From Bryopsis sp. KO-2023 (taxonomy: Eukaryota > Chlorophyta > Ulvophyceae > Bryopsidales > Bryopsidaceae), in assembly GCA_030272585.1 (NCBI GenBank), contig BSYQ01000009.1:4464001-4528000 (forward strand): a DNA stretch of 64,000 nucleotides. Reading direction: 5' to 3'. The position numbers and the translations under genes are program-made. This document shows positions 12,257 through 31,822 of the stretch, piece after piece. Each line of letters starts with the position of its first letter. Positions within the stretch are counted from its first letter, which is position 1. The notes below the pieces were generated by a model, which was not told the origin of the DNA, did not search any database, and worked only from the letters and a program-made list of their open reading frames with translations.

Positions 12257-15200
12257 TTGGACAATGTCCAAGACGGATGGAGGCGGAACGGCAGAACTTC
12301 ACCGAAGGTGTGTAATGGGGAAAAAGTCGAATCTCAGCCAGACGATGCACGAATAAGGGCTCGCATTTCTGTTGAGATTTGTTGTCAACTCGAACACGCT
12401 CTTGCAGCAGTCCCACGTGCTTTCAGCCTTCACACAGAATTCCACAGAATTCAGTGTCTTCAGCCCTGTTTCAAGTTGCAAATCTGTCAGTCCCTATTCT
12501 CATTTTCCACGGGCTTGTCTTTGGGTGCAACACACAGGCCTGCTTGTCTGACGACACAAGCGCGAGCATTGCTGGCGAAGAATGCACAGTTGCAGGTCTG
12601 TTTGGGCAAGCTGTGCTTGTTTCCCATTAAACTAGACATACCTCCTATCAACAGAACAGGAGAAAAAACTTTCGATCCAGTTTTTGGTTAGCCCACCGGG
12701 GTTCAAGGCAAGACCTCTTTTTTGTTGCTTCAGAGGCGTCGGTGGACGACCAACTTGGCGATAATTTGCACTCCAATCATTTTCTGCACTTTGTTGTGGG
12801 GTCTCCAAGAACTCATCAACCATCAGCTTGGGAATCGAAACTTCAGCTGCGGCTGCAAATGCACAGCATGCTACGACTGGGTCCGTGTGGAAGGTAATGA
12901 ACAGGGGGTGAAGGGAGAATTGCTGTCGACCTCACTTTCTGTGGTCGATAGAATCTCAATACGAGTAGCACTATTGCCATCCAAACATGTTTAAGCAAGC
13001 TTAAGCTATTTAAATTGCGGCAGCCAGTTTTTACCAGAAAAAATCGCCGCCACAGAGCCTTTGGTGATGGTCGTGTACTTTTTGTGCAGGAAGCCAACCC
13101 TTGGAGTACAAATGGGAGTTTTTCGAGGCGACGGACAGCAAACCATGTTCACCATACGCAAACTGTGTGGTGAGTTTGCCTATCCAAGGAAAAAAAAATA
13201 CTAGAAACTCTAGAAACATCTTTTGTGGTTCAATTTCCTTTCGCAGTCTCGGCTTATACTGTTTTTTTTTTCTGTCTTAATACACTGACAAAGAAATGAA
13301 CTTCTGGATTGGGTGGCGTTATGTTATCGTATCCATATGTGGACAGAACAATGGTTTGTGGAATTAAAAAACTTTTCCCTCATTGAATTTCAATCCATTG
13401 TTTTGATATGAAAGAGCTGAAGAGACTCATCTCACTGCAAAATTTCATGTTTGCAGACCCACGATGATTCTTTGTGTGGCGTTCAATACTCCAAAACAAA
13501 GCAGGCGGCGTTTTGTGCCGTGAAAATCCCGCCAATCTATCCAGCATTCATACAGGTCGCCAATCTCTATGATCTTCCAAATCTGAACCTTTAAGCAACT
13601 CTCACTGTAGCCAGTCATGTTGTATACAGCAGCTTTCCATGTTGTTTGTTCTACTCAAGCGTGTTGTTTTGGGATCGCATATGGTACTTTCCTTTCTTCC
13701 GTTTCGTTTTTTGACACCTTCCTCTGGTTTTCAACTTGCAGATCCCATTGATGCTGTACCGCTATCCTAAGCCTGAGTATGAGAAGGTGGACAGTTGGAT
13801 GCCTCCCCAAGCAGCCCCACTTTTGTATACTGGTGGGTCGCATATCTCGAAAATCAATTGTCAAACCTTTGCTTTTCTGGAACCGAAGCGCCGCCACCAG
13901 AGCTTGTGAAGCCCTCCACTGCAAAAATTCACAAAAGTGCAGAGTAGAATCGCGGCACAAACAACAAATTCTGCTGAGTTGAGCCTGTCCAAATCCCGCT
14001 CACTGTGGCCATGTTTTTTCAGGGGAGAACGTTCAACTTGCAGAAGACTTGATGTCGAGACTGCTACCTCCACGACTTTCTGATGCAGAGCTACTGGCAA
14101 AGCTATTTTCTGGTTCCGGCTCCCAAGGAGGGGGGTCGCTGTTTGGAGGTGGATCGAGCGGTTTAATGGAGGTAAACCAACCCTTCGATATTTCCTTGCA
14201 TAGGAGTTTGTCCAGGTGTGCCACATAAACTTTTTTCTCCATGAACAGATTTTCAACACCTTCCTCAGTAGCGGTGTTTGCTCTGGCGAAGAAGATCCAG
14301 CAGCTAAGGATGCCAGCCACGAATTGCCGTCGGGAGTCAGAGGGCTGGTGTCTGGAACGGATGATCTCTTGCTTCTAATGGCAAACTTTACACAGGCTCT
14401 CGGGGACCTCAATATCGTCCTAGGTACAACCATCGGCTCATCTGCTCACAATTTGACTGCACCAATCTCTCACACGTGCAACTCTGAAATTTGCAAAACA
14501 TAAGGTGCATGAATGACGAGATTCCTCCACACTTGATCTTCATGAAATGAAGGTACACCTGCTGGAACTAGCAGCAGCCTCTTTCTTGAGCCAGCGCTGT
14601 TGCCAGCCTCCGAGGACGAGAACGAGTATGCAGATGGGCTTTCAGATGACGACAATAGCAATGATGCACCCGGAGCTCTTGTGGAACCTTTGTACGTTAC
14701 GATGGAAGATTGCCAGACCTTGTCTGCATCTCAACAAAGAGGTTTGAGGAGAGCCAGTTGTGTCACAGAATTGCTGTTGGGAAGAACCCTGGAGTGTGTC
14801 AGTCTCATCCCATCTTGGTGAGGTCACAGTCTACACAGGTTTCCCACAAAAAATGGTGCAATGATTCTCATTCACGTTTTTCTCAATCGATCAGATCTCT
14901 AGAGAGTCCACATTTCATTCTGTGAGCCAAGAGGTGCATGTTTGACCACTTGTCCAGCGATAACTTTCGTCTCTGCAAGGAGGTAGCACTGGCATGTCTT
15001 GACAATTGTGATTGTTGCAGGAGGGAAACTGCGGAGGGTATGGATGACGAGATCTATTGCGGCTGGAGAGATTCGACTTGCATAGTTGAAAAAGGGAGAA
15101 TCGTGAAGCTGAGGCAGAGAGGCAATGTATGTTTTTGGCTATAAGAGCTGCTTGCTTGAGTGTATTGCACGTACCGTCTTTTTGACGCAAGGTTTCCTTT

Positions 15201-18200
15201 TCAGAAAGACCGTTCAACCCACGAATTCCCAAGTGCCCTCTACGATTGGCAAGAATCGACCCCAAGAAAGCTGGACGTTAATATCCGCGTCAACGATTCA
15301 ATCATTATATCGAGCCAGGCTCAAAATCCCCCAAGGCTGCAAAGGTGGAATCAGCCCATGAACATGGCTGCCAACGCTTTCCTGAGGTACAAGATGAAAG
15401 TACGTATGAGCGCCGCCACAGGCTGCAAGAAAGTGGGAGGATGTTGTCAGGCTTCCTGGGCTCCAGAACTGGAACTGGTTCAGTGAACGAGTTTTTTCAA
15501 TAGGGTGCTGATGGTGTGTTTGGGATGGGGTACGCAGGATAATTCCTACTCTGTTCGTTTGCGGGGCTTGAAAGGAATGCCCAAAACCGAAACACAGCTG
15601 GAAATCGATTTCTCATCCCTGCTGGGGCCGTTATTCTTCATGTGGCTCCTGCAACTCCTGCTGCCGGTTAGTTGGATGCAGCTCGCTTTCTCCAAAATCA
15701 ATTGTGCATACATTCGCTAACCAAAAGGATAAGCTTGTGTTGACGGCCTGTTTTCTCTGGATCGGATTCAATACCCTTATTTCAAGTCCATCTGAGGAAT
15801 CGTGACTCTGTTGGGACTCCAATTGTATGAAGGCTACTTATCGGCTGTGTCGTAGGTAAATGTGAATTCTTTGATGTACGAGAAAGAGAACCACCTGCGA
15901 ATAATGATGAAGATGCAAGGGTTGGATGATCGAGCATTTTACATCGTGAACTACATGTGGCAGCTTTTCCTTTACGTTGTCTTCATAATCGTGTTCGTTG
16001 CCTATGGCTCGTTCATCGGTCTGACAATGTTCACAAGATCCTCCCTCAGCGTTTTGGTGAGAGAAATTGATGGGCTATCTTAAAAAAAGCCTGTGAGGAG
16101 AAACGTTTTGCCCAGTATCTTGTAATCGCTGTGGAAAGAGTTTAACGACTGTAAGTCTAGAATCTGGTGGAAGTGAAAACGCCATGATAAGGGCGTCCAT
16201 AGCAACTATTTTTCAAGTGCAGAAAAATTGAAGGATGGGCGCGGTGTTGTGTGTATTTTCAGGCTGTGTTTTTCTTTCTCTGGGGCAACATGATGATTGC
16301 CTGGGGCTTCTGGATCAGCTCTATTTTCCGAACGGCTAAAGTCGCCGTGCACTCCACAGTGATGTGGGTCATTGGCTCGGGCCTTGTTTCAAATCTGATG
16401 CTGAGCCAGATCGTCATCCGGGGTCCTTATTGGCTGGCCAACGTGATGCAAATTGTGCCTTCTTTCGGGCTGTATCGTGGACTGTGGGAGCTGGCACAGT
16501 ATGCCTTCTTGGCGTCAGGAAACGGAGCTGATGGTTTGACATGGGAGAAGCTGAATGACGAAGGAAACGGGATGAAATGGGTGTTTGTGTCCCTCTCTGC
16601 GGAGTGGGCGTGGACGATGTTTTTTGCTTGGTACAACGACCAGGTGAGTAGGGGAGGTGCAGAAATGGTGGATGTGAGCTCTCCCAGTGTTTTGTCTTGG
16701 ATGCCATTGCTTAGATTGGGTGCGGGTTTTTAGGTATTGGGATATGGAACTGGTGTTCGCCGTCACCCCCTTTTCTTGTTTGGGAGCTTCAAAAGGAAGT
16801 CGGGATCATCTCAGAAAACGAAAAGCCCCGCAGATGCATCCAAGGAGGCTGAAATCCAAGAGGTCGCTGCTTCCCTCTCTTCCATGTTGTCTGGGGCACC
16901 TCAGAATCGGGGGGTTCACGCAACAGTCAACATTGCCTCTCCACGCAAAACTGGAAAGAATGGCAAGAACGCTGACTCTGGATCGCGAGGCACAAAGAAG
17001 TCAGTATCGTTGGCATCGACAAATATGTCCACCTGTTCCAGGTACAGTACCTTCAAATAACTTCAAATGAACCCCTGGTCATGAGTTGTAGACGCTCTCC
17101 AACCGGAGCCTGCTGCTGTTGGATTGTCAAAACCAAATTCATCATGAATATTGGTTTTTTCAGATCATCGAAGGGCACCTCAAGAGTCGTAGGGGGGACA
17201 CCATACGATGACGACGACGTATTTATGGACGCTGGGAGCTACTGGGGGTCTGCTGGATCTCCGCCAGCCTCCCCGTCAGGGGCATCACCACCTCTCCTGA
17301 TATCTCGGGAGGCATGTGCCGACATGGGAACTCCGCAAGATGTTGAAGGACAGGTAACAGAGCGCACGGTGGAAAGTACGAGAGTGCATTGGTCGTCTTC
17401 CTCCACAGAATTGAACACCCAAAATGTCGGTGCAATTCAGGTGACAAACAAGAGAACGGTCAGTCGACCGAATGGCGTTCCATTTGCTGATGGTGAAGGA
17501 CCCGACGTAGCTTCTGAACGCTTGAGGGTGGAGCAAGTGTGGGAAGGGATGGCTCTTGGGAAGGACACGATGGGAGAATGTACCATATTGCTACGAAATC
17601 TCAGGAAAATTTACCCAACACAGCGGAAGGGGTGCCCTCCCAAAGTGGCTGTCGAAAACTTGAGCGTTGGAATCGATAGAAACCACTGCTTCGGTCTGCT
17701 CGGACCGAACGGCGCCGGGAAGACCACCACGATAAGAATGATGGAAGGTGGGAAAAAAAAATTGGGCAAAAGCTGCATGGACTCCACACACTGCAGTTTA
17801 CCCACACTTACTTATTTTTCAGAAGTTAGATTTTGCGGCTGTATGTGAAAGCGAAGACTCGCGGCCAGATTTGGGTCTGTATGAACATTTCTGTAAAACA
17901 AAACACCAATTGGACCCACACTTACAGTACATCTTCGAAAGATGGCGCAGTTTTTGTTGCTGAGTGAAGTTAGGTTTTCTCATACAGGATTTCTCGAGCC
18001 TTCGGAAGGGTCGGTGCTCATAAATGGGATGGACACCAAATTGGACATGCCTTCTATATACAGCATAATGGGGGTTTGCCCGCAGCACGACCTCTTGTGG
18101 GACGATCTGACGGCGCGCGAACATTTGATGTTCTATGGAAAGCTAAAAAATTTGCACGGGCAAGAGCTCGACATCTCCGTGAATGCCTCTCTGAAAAGTG

Positions 18201-19152
18201 TCAACTTGCTGGCGGAGGGTGTGGGTGACAGGCGCGTTCAGTCGTACAGGTAATATGATCGATACCAGCTCAACAGACGGACACCCCGCGTTTGGTTGTG
18301 AGTGTATTTACCCCCATCCTTTGTCTTGGCTTTCAGTGGTGGAATGAAACGGCGGCTGAGTGTTGCTATTTCCCTGATTGGCGACCCTCTGGTGGTTTAT
18401 CTGGATGAGCCGAGCACGGGGCTGGATCCTTCTTCTCGACGGCTGCTGTGGGATGTCATTCGCAAAGCGAAAAAGAGCAAAGCCGTGGTTTTAACGACGC
18501 ATTCGATGGAGGAGGCGGAAGCTCTGTGCGATTGTTCAGGCATATTCGTGAACGGGAGGCTTGTGTGCGTTGGGAATCCAAAAGTAGGTCGATAGAAAAG
18601 TACAACAGGTGTCAAGAATTTCGAAAAAGACGATGCGCGAAGTCCAGCTACCCTCCACTCCAACTTTCAAGAATTGTGTGGAGGTTTGATTTGATTTGCT
18701 GGGGGGGAATGCACACCACACATTCGTAACAGCCCCGCTGGGGGGAAATGCACACCACACATTCGTAACAGCCCAAGGAAAGATTGTGGACTCCCAAAAT
18801 TGGCGGCTGTGCTCTCTAAACATGCTTTTTTGAACAGGATCTGACGTCTCGTTATGGCGGCTACCTCCAATTCTCGCTGACGACTCCCAGCGGACAAGAG
18901 GTCATCGCGGCAGAAGCTATCTACAAAATGTGCCCCACCGCGAGGCCTGTATATTCCCTGGGAGGGACCCAAAAGTTCGAGCTCCCCATGGCTGACGTCC
19001 AGCTCGAAGAGGTTTTCGACGCCATGGCAAGGGTCCAATCGTCGAAAGAGTTCTCGATTCTGGATTGGGGGGTGTCGAACGCCACGCTCGAGGAAGTTTT
19101 CATTAAAATTACGAGGGAAGCGGGAGTCAAAATGACCGCGTTCACTTCATAG
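12257..19152 (+). CDS. ABCA-family half transporter (plant ATH-type)
   Basis: Membrane ATPase with one transmembrane domain followed by one nucleotide-binding domain, of the ABCA group that moves lipids or related substrates. Phase-consistent exons: 12257-12595, 12734-12893, 13090-13169, 13457-13555, 13742-13832, 14023-14171, 14249-14423, 14553-14817, 15021-15126, 15205-15399, 15538-15666, 15856-16056, 16263-16643, 16734-17041, 17164-17747, 17988-18249, 18337-18583, 18838-19152 (about 1361 residues). Exon 1 ends [15 protein letters not shown] and exon 2 starts RRRWTTNLA with the first membrane helix, as in plant ATH proteins. Five more helices lie in exons 11-13. NBD: Walker [12 protein letters not shown]-loop VCPQHDLLW, signature [10 protein letters not shown], Walker [15 protein letters not shown]-loop TTHSMEE. 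The start is uncertain: residues before TTQARALL match nothing, and exon 1 may really begin at an acceptor near 12538. An unusually long Ser/Pro/Asp-rich linker joins TMD to NBD. The substrate is unknown. Confidence 0.92.
18698..18774. repeat. 38-bp tandem duplication in ABC transporter intron 17
   Basis: The segment from GCTGGGGGGGAATGCACACC to ACAGCCCC occurs twice in direct succession (18698-18736 and 18737-18774) with two small differences. It lies in the intron before the last exon. Confidence 0.85.
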
Positions 19153-19896
19153 GAAAGCCCAGCTATGCTGGAGGGTTGGGAACTCTTGCAGTTCTGTTGT
19201 GTGTTTTTGTAACAAACTATTGGTGCGTCGATTGAAAACACACGAGTTGCAAAATCCACGCTTCCCCATCATGGAAGTGTGGATCGATCGAAAATTTCGA
19301 AAGACTTTTCACACTGATTTCCCCCCCAAAAGAAACAGTGCTCAACAGAGGAATGAAAAAACTTGGTATGCTTTTCAAGTTTTGTTTAAAAATCTTTGCT
19401 CAAAAGGAATCCCATGCCCCCCCCCCCCCCCCCCCCCTCCCCCCCTCCCCCCCTCCTCCTCTAGCATATTTGTGTGGAGAAACAATGAACATTGTCAGGA
19501 AATATCGTCAATTTAAAAAAACCTAGTCCACCATTTTGTTGTTTTTTATACTGTTTTTTTCTTTTTAATCCCCCTCCTCTACATTTTGTTGAGCAAAACA
19601 TCCCCTCCTGCAAATAACCCTGCCCTTCAAATCATTCCTCAGTGATCGTAAGAACGCACCCCAAAAAAAACAAGTGACTGCCGTTTTAAAGAAAAGAGTT
19701 TAGGAAAAAAAAATAAAGAAAATGTACAGTTATCCCTCTATAAACATTTTTAAACCTATCTATGATAATTTTAGGTGGATTTTTTTTTTGTTAACATGCA
19801 TTCGTGCCCTGCTTTTGTCGACTCGACCCTTACCCGATTTCCACTTTTTTCATATATTTTCAAGAATTGAATACCATTTCTTTTTTTTTTTCCAAC
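19153..19896. other. Convergent 3' region with poly-C tract
   Basis: Spacer between the 3' ends of the ABC transporter (plus) and the RBBP4-type gene (minus). A C-run broken by a few T bases lies at about 19417-19460. No exon or RNA gene was recognised. Confidence 0.5.
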
Positions 19897-25860
<5,964 letters not shown>

Positions 25861-27056
25861 GATAATCTCCGCGCCGCTTGGACGAGCGTTCAAAGAAAAT
25901 TCAAACCAGGAGATAACAGCCACGCAAAAAAGACGTCGATCGACTTTTCCGCACTGAAAAGAATGGAAAACGACAGTTTCGGGGACACCCAAAAACGTCG
26001 CGCTTTGAAAGTTTTGTATCGTACAATAGTGACGTGTTGTGTGCCAGTCGGACTCTCAACCACTCCTGAAACCTCCTGTCAAATTTGGGTTTCCTTCATC
26101 GAAACAGCACGATGCCGAAACAAAATCGAAAGGAGAAAAAAAGACGCTGGGACGGCTTCAGCCGTATCGATCATGTCCATGAGTGAACAGACGAGGAGGA
26201 AAACGAACAGGACGCAAAACGCTGTCTCCTTCGTTTTCTATGGGTGCGCCGTATGACAGTCCAGTTTTTCACCCCATCATCCAATGGTTCCCAGCCTTGG
26301 TTCTAGAGAACTATTCCCGTAACTTGCAAGCAATCCTGGCAACAAGATAACGAGGACACTCTTGCAAGCCATTTTGTGGTGATTTGTGTGTACTCCAATC
26401 ATTCATTCGCGTCACATTAGCCCGGGGGGGGGGTGTCCAAAAGTGCCAATCGATCATTTACTGCCCCTTGTACACATCAAAGCCCATAACTCGCTCGTTT
26501 GTGCTCCGATCGACCTCAAACAAAGACCACGATGCTTTGTGCATCGAGCTCCGTCCACTCAAGCCTTAACTCAACGCCGTTCATCAATCAATCAACAATC
26601 ACACGCGAAGAAGCCCTCAGCCGCCTGTATACCGTTCTTGATATGTGGTGGTTCCATGCGTCGACACAGCCTCCCAACTTTTCTCAAAACACATCCTGTG
26701 CGTGTCGCGCAAAAACTGCAGTCGCGGGGCACACAGCACAACAGATCTGTCCAAGTGAACTTTATTTGGATGGGGTTCGTTCGAATGTGGACGGCGTCCA
26801 GCCTTGAATAGACCTTTTTCCGATCACGTCCCATCCAGAAGGTTTTTTTCCCACGTTTCCAATGAAAAACTTTGATAAACCTGCTGACCTTCCAGGCCCT
26901 CGTGCCTTTCCCCTTGTGTTTGTGTTTTTTTGTGTGGATCGGCTGGCGGCTGGCGGCGGAGGGTGATCGGAAAGTGGATTGGATAGAGAGAGAGGGTCCT
27001 TCACGCCAAGTTTTGACTCAATTTTTTGACGGCGGGAGGGACCTCACCCCGTCATC
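25861..27056. other. Divergent intergenic region, WD40 gene / FAS1 gene
   Basis: Holds the promoters and 5' UTRs of both neighbours. A G-run lies at about 26424-26433. Several open frames exist (for example 26386-26811) but none shows splice-phase support, a recognisable domain or convincing composition. Confidence 0.5.
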
Positions 27057-30000
27057 ATGCTGAAGGGGTTATTCGTGGGTTTTACCCTGATTGGATGGTT
27101 CGTTCGTTTCGCCAACTCGCAGCAGCCTCTCGTTCGAGGTATGAGTTTCACGAAAACTTTTTTTTCTGCAACTGGGCGCTATGACCTCTGAGAATAATTT
27201 TTCGATATTCGCATTATCTCCTGATTATTTGTTGGTATGCAAGCAATACTATTTTTTGTTTTGTTTTGGAACTTTTATTTTAATAAATTTTTTTTTTGGT
27301 GGTTTGAATAGAGCCTGCACGGTGCAGTGGTTCTGGCGATGAGGATTGTGATGATAAGGTACAACAAATGTTTGTTTACAAATAAAACAAATCAATCAGA
27401 ATATTTCGGTGGCTGCTGGTGCATGGCAAAGTTGAAATTGCTGCTGTGCTATGCTATGTGCATGCACAAATTATATCTGTGCCCTATTTGATGGAATTAC
27501 CTTTTTTTTTGCTTTTTTTGTGCAACTCACAAGTGTTTCACTCAAAAGTCAATGTGATGATTTGGAGCGAAATCGTAAATGCACTTGCAGGTGCATGATT
27601 TTCAGTGATTATTTATTTTATTTTATTTTTTCGATTTCCTAGAATAGTATTATTGAGAAGCAGACATGCACGTCCGTGTTTCAAATATTGAAGTTGGACC
27701 CTGAGTTGCAAACCATGGCATCTGCTGTTGAGGTACTTTTTGCTGTGTTTTGTTTTTTTCAAACTGTAAAGACACACTATCATAACGCATGAAGAATCAA
27801 TCATCCGATTTCTCAATTTTTTTTATCAATTTATCGTGTTTTTTAACGGTACCACACAATCACATGAATCTGTCTCACACTTTCCAAAGAGTGAGATATG
27901 TGGGTTTTTTTGCCCATCATTTGAGTCTTTGTCAAACATTCAGCCATTTGAACCAGAACGGTAACCAGTTTCACACAACATCCCTTTCTTGTTATTTGGG
28001 TGATTGTACTGTGATGTTTGGAAAAACCTCTGCTGGCTTCTTTTCTTTCATGGAATGCCTGGAAGAAAAATTATTTTCATTGTGGCCAACGATTTTTCTG
28101 GTATTATGCATCAAATAAATGTTCATTACAAACACAATATTCATATTTTCGAGAATATGTTCTTTTGAAGGTTTCATCCTTCAAAAACACAATTTGAGTT
28201 GTCCATTTGTGGTTTCATTTTTCCCCTCAGGTTGCTGGTCTTGTCAAATATTTCTCTGGGTCTGACATGGGGACAGAGCTCGTTGCACCAACAGACTTTG
28301 CTTTCAAGGAATTTTTCCGGAGATCAGGGATTGAGGTGGAGGAATTCTTGAGCAATAGGCCTCTTGTTGTAAAGGTAATTCTAATTCATTGCTTTTGTTC
28401 ATTTTTAGCTCGAAATTATTAGCTCTGTGAGTTTTTCACCATGGCCAGTTATCCAGTTCAAAGTATAGTTGGCAAAACAGTACTGAGACTGAAGAAACGA
28501 ACTCCCTAGAACCTGCAGTTTTTCTACAAGAAAAACATGTGGAAAAGCTGTATGGGTGCCCCCCCTCCTTTCCAAAAAGAGGAATTTACTGTGAACACTC
28601 CTCCAGGTTGTTGGGATGCACATCCTTGGAGGTGCTTTCAGCACGAAGACCGACGGCTTCCATGTCAGTGAAACCGCCTCTGGATCAACAGTGAACGTGC
28701 TAAAGGAGGGCGACGAAATCACCTTCATGATTCCCAACAGGGGATCCACCACCTCCCATGTCACGATTCCAGCGTGTGGCTCGGTGATCCACAAAGCAAA
28801 CGACGTCCTCAACACTTTGCCAAGGAATCCACCCTCAGAATCACCCGCTGGGACTAAGCGGCATGAGAAGCTTCATCAGGGGGCCATCGTCAGTCGTGGG
28901 ATCACCATCACAACCGGGAGGGGGGCATCTCCTGGCGCTCCGACTGGGAGCGTGAAAAAGCGTGAGGTCCCTGCACAGCCTCCCTCGTCATCGAAACAAG
29001 CAGTTGGCGATGATGGCACCGAAATTAGTACCGAGGAGGAGGAAGAGGAGGATCCTGTTGGTTTGCCGCCGCCATCTACCCGACGTCGATCAAGAACCAG
29101 ACGGGTAGAGATCGACCGTGACAGCGATGGGTCAGCATCTGAGGAGGGGAACGAGGAAGAGGGGGAGACGGCTGCATTCACAGCTCCACCAACTCGAACT
29201 CGACCAAGGTCTAGACCTGTGCCGGTGGCGACCGACATTGACAGTGATGAGGCAGAAATTGGTGGGGACAAGGAGGAAGAAGAGGGGGACGAAGAGGAGG
29301 AAGCACGGCCAATCATCCAGATCGTGTCGACGGGGATCAAAACGTCAAAGCCAGCAACGCCACCTGTCATCACCTCAACAGTCTCCAGCTCACTTGGAGG
29401 CCTGACCTCTAGGGCTAAGGGAGACCCCATCATTGATTCTGATGACGATGATATGTCAGGAGAGCCAGAGGAGGAGCCAGAAGTTGAGCCAGCAGAGGAG
29501 GACAGCGATGTTGAAGCCATTTTGGAGGCAGATATCGATGAAGATGCAACCACTGGTCCTCTGACTCCCACATTGGCTTTCAATCCATTTTTAGATCCAA
29601 TTCCACAAGAGACTGAAGAGGTGGCGTTGGAACCAAGCACCGAACCTGATCAAAGTGATGAGACTGGCCAGTCCCCTGGGGTTCCGGCTGAAGAGCAATT
29701 CCTAGACCCATTTCGGGCTTATGATGAGTCGGAGTTATCAAAAATGCCAGGATTGTTGCCACCACAAGCAGAAGAACCTGCCACTCCTGCTCCAACAGAA
29801 GAGCTGGATTCATCTGCGAATGAGACACCTCCACAAGCGGAAGAACCTGCCACTCCTGCTCCAACAGAAGAGCTGGATTCATCTGTGGATGGGACACCTC
29901 TGTCGTCAAGTCCACCGAAGTCATCATCAAACACTGACATGCAGCCATCGACCCCATCCCAAGTTTCAGCACCACCCAGTCCACCTGTTGCCGAGCCTTC

Positions 30001-31822
30001 TCCACCACCTTCACCAGCATCTCCACCTCCACCTCCATCTACGGAGTTGACAACATCAGTGCCTTCCAGCTCTTCAAACCTGGAGGCGCCAGAACCTGAT
30101 GCCGCCCCTGTTCCTATGGCAGAGAAAGAGCCCCCACAATCTAGCCTGGAAGGAAACCCAGCAGATGGATCACGTGTGGACTTGAAGGAAGAATCAATCG
30201 CACAAGGAGAGCAGCCATCTCCAAAAGAAGATCCCCCACAGGAAGCATCAGTGGAGCAAGAAGAAGGACAAACATCTGGTGAGAAGCAAGAACAGTCTCC
30301 ACCTGTAGCACTCCCTTCTTCACCCCCTCCTGCGCCCCCTCCCGCTCCCCCTTCTCCTGACCCGCCCCCGCCCCGTTCGTCATCTTCCCCATCACCAACT
30401 GAGGCTTCATCACCCTCAGCTCCATCCCCTTCTCCTCCTGCGCCACCTTCCCCATCCCCATCCCCATCCCCTTCTCCTGCCCCGTCCCCTCCTGTGCCCC
30501 CTTCCCCGACCCCGGCTCCATCATCACCGACCTCTTCGCCTGCACCTCCACCACCCCCAGCTCCACCATCATCTCCCCCTTCATCTCCTTCAGAAGAATT
30601 ATTGCAAGAAGCAATTGGTGATTTGCGTGAACGATTGACAGGTGGAAATGCTCAACTGTCTTCCTCTCCATCGCCATCGCCACCACCGCCATCTCCACCG
30701 CCATCTCCACCGCCATCTTCAGCGCCGTCTCCACCACCGTCCCCACCATCGTCTCCACCACCGTCTCCACCACCGTCCCCTCCTCCTTCTCCTCCGCCAT
30801 CTCCTCCGCCATCTCCTCCGCCATCTCCTCCACCGTCCCCACCGCCATTTCCCCCACCGCCCCCATCTGAAGATTCTGCACAGAAAGCTCTCAAAGACCT
30901 GAAGGAAAGGTTGACTCAAGGTGGGAATGGATCGGCTGGTGACCAAGCATCGCCTGGATCATCCCCGAATGACAGTCCAGATTGGAGTGATGAGTCTGAA
31001 GGTCACCAGAATGAGTCGAATAGTGATGAGCAACAAAGGTCAGAGTCTAAGCAAAGGGATGGAGGTAATGGTGAAGAGCAGGGAGATTCCAGTTCTAGTG
31101 GTGATGGGTCTGACAACAAGGAGAATCGATCATTTGGTGGTGATCAAGGAGCTTCCAATAATGACGATGGCTCTGGCAGGAGTGATGGATCTAGTGGGGA
31201 AGATAAGGCATCAAATCAGGAAGGGTCCGAAACTGATAAAGGCTCTGATGGTGGCCAAGACAACAAGTGGAATGAAGAAAGGCAGTCTGAGGGTGATGGG
31301 TCCACCAGTGGTCAGCAGTCGGGGTCTGGTGAAAACGCTGGATCGGATGGTAAAATGGATGAGAATGCTGTTGAGCAAGAAGCTGGTTCTGGAGATGAAG
31401 GTGGCTCTGGGGATGGGGACGACTCTGGTGAGGGTAAGAATGAATCGGACGGTGGTGACTCTGGGTCTGAGGATGGCAATAGCTCTGATGATGGTGGGAA
31501 TGAGGCAGACAGTGGTGAGCAAGGGGGCTCCGAGTCCGGAGGTGGTGATGGCTCTGATGGGAGCAGGAATGAGCCAAACAGCAATGAGCAAGAGGGTTCT
31601 CAGTCTGACGATGGTGGTGGCTCTGGTGGTGGTGATAAAGACAGTCATGATGGGGAGCAAGGGGGGTCCAAGGAGGGTGATGGCACAGACGTCAAGTTGA
31701 AAAAGGAGAGTATTGAGGCGTTGAGGAATGGCTTGCTCAGCAGGGTTGATGGTGACGCCGAGGAAGGGGACAGCGTCGAGGCTTTGAGGGATGGTTTTCT
31801 CAAAAGAGTCGGCGGTGGCTAA
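27057..31822 (+). CDS. Secreted FAS1-domain protein with Ser-Pro-Pro and Gly/Ser/Asp/Glu-rich tail
   Basis: Likely extracellular-matrix or cell-wall protein. Exons 27057-27138, 27312-27358, 27643-27732, 28231-28374 and 28607-31822 join in phase, 1192 residues. The N-terminus (MLKGLFVGFTLIGWF...ANS) is a clear signal peptide. Residues about 45-195 form one fasciclin domain: TELVAPTDFAFKEFF matches the H1 motif and CGSVIHKANDVLNTLP the H2 motif. The tail then runs: acidic Glu/Asp segments, a repeated EEPATPAPTEELDSS, long SPPP/SPSPSP runs like pherophorins and other hydroxyproline-rich algal proteins, and a Gly/Ser/Asp/Glu/Asn-rich tract. Four short related helices punctuate it (AIGDLRERLTGG, ALKDLKERLTQGG, SIEALRNGLLSRV, SVEALRDGFLKRV). 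No membrane anchor or GPI-type C-terminus is seen. Fasciclin assignment is firm; the role is inferred. Confidence 0.88.

Noticed and set aside
26386-26834. Open frames on both strands between the WD40 and FAS1 genes
   Set aside because: No splice-phase support, no domain and non-protein-like composition; likely promoter or UTR sequence.
28876-29640. Long Ser-rich antisense frame, with other antisense frames to 31660
   Set aside because: Shadows of the biased, repetitive FAS1 tail exon on the other strand.
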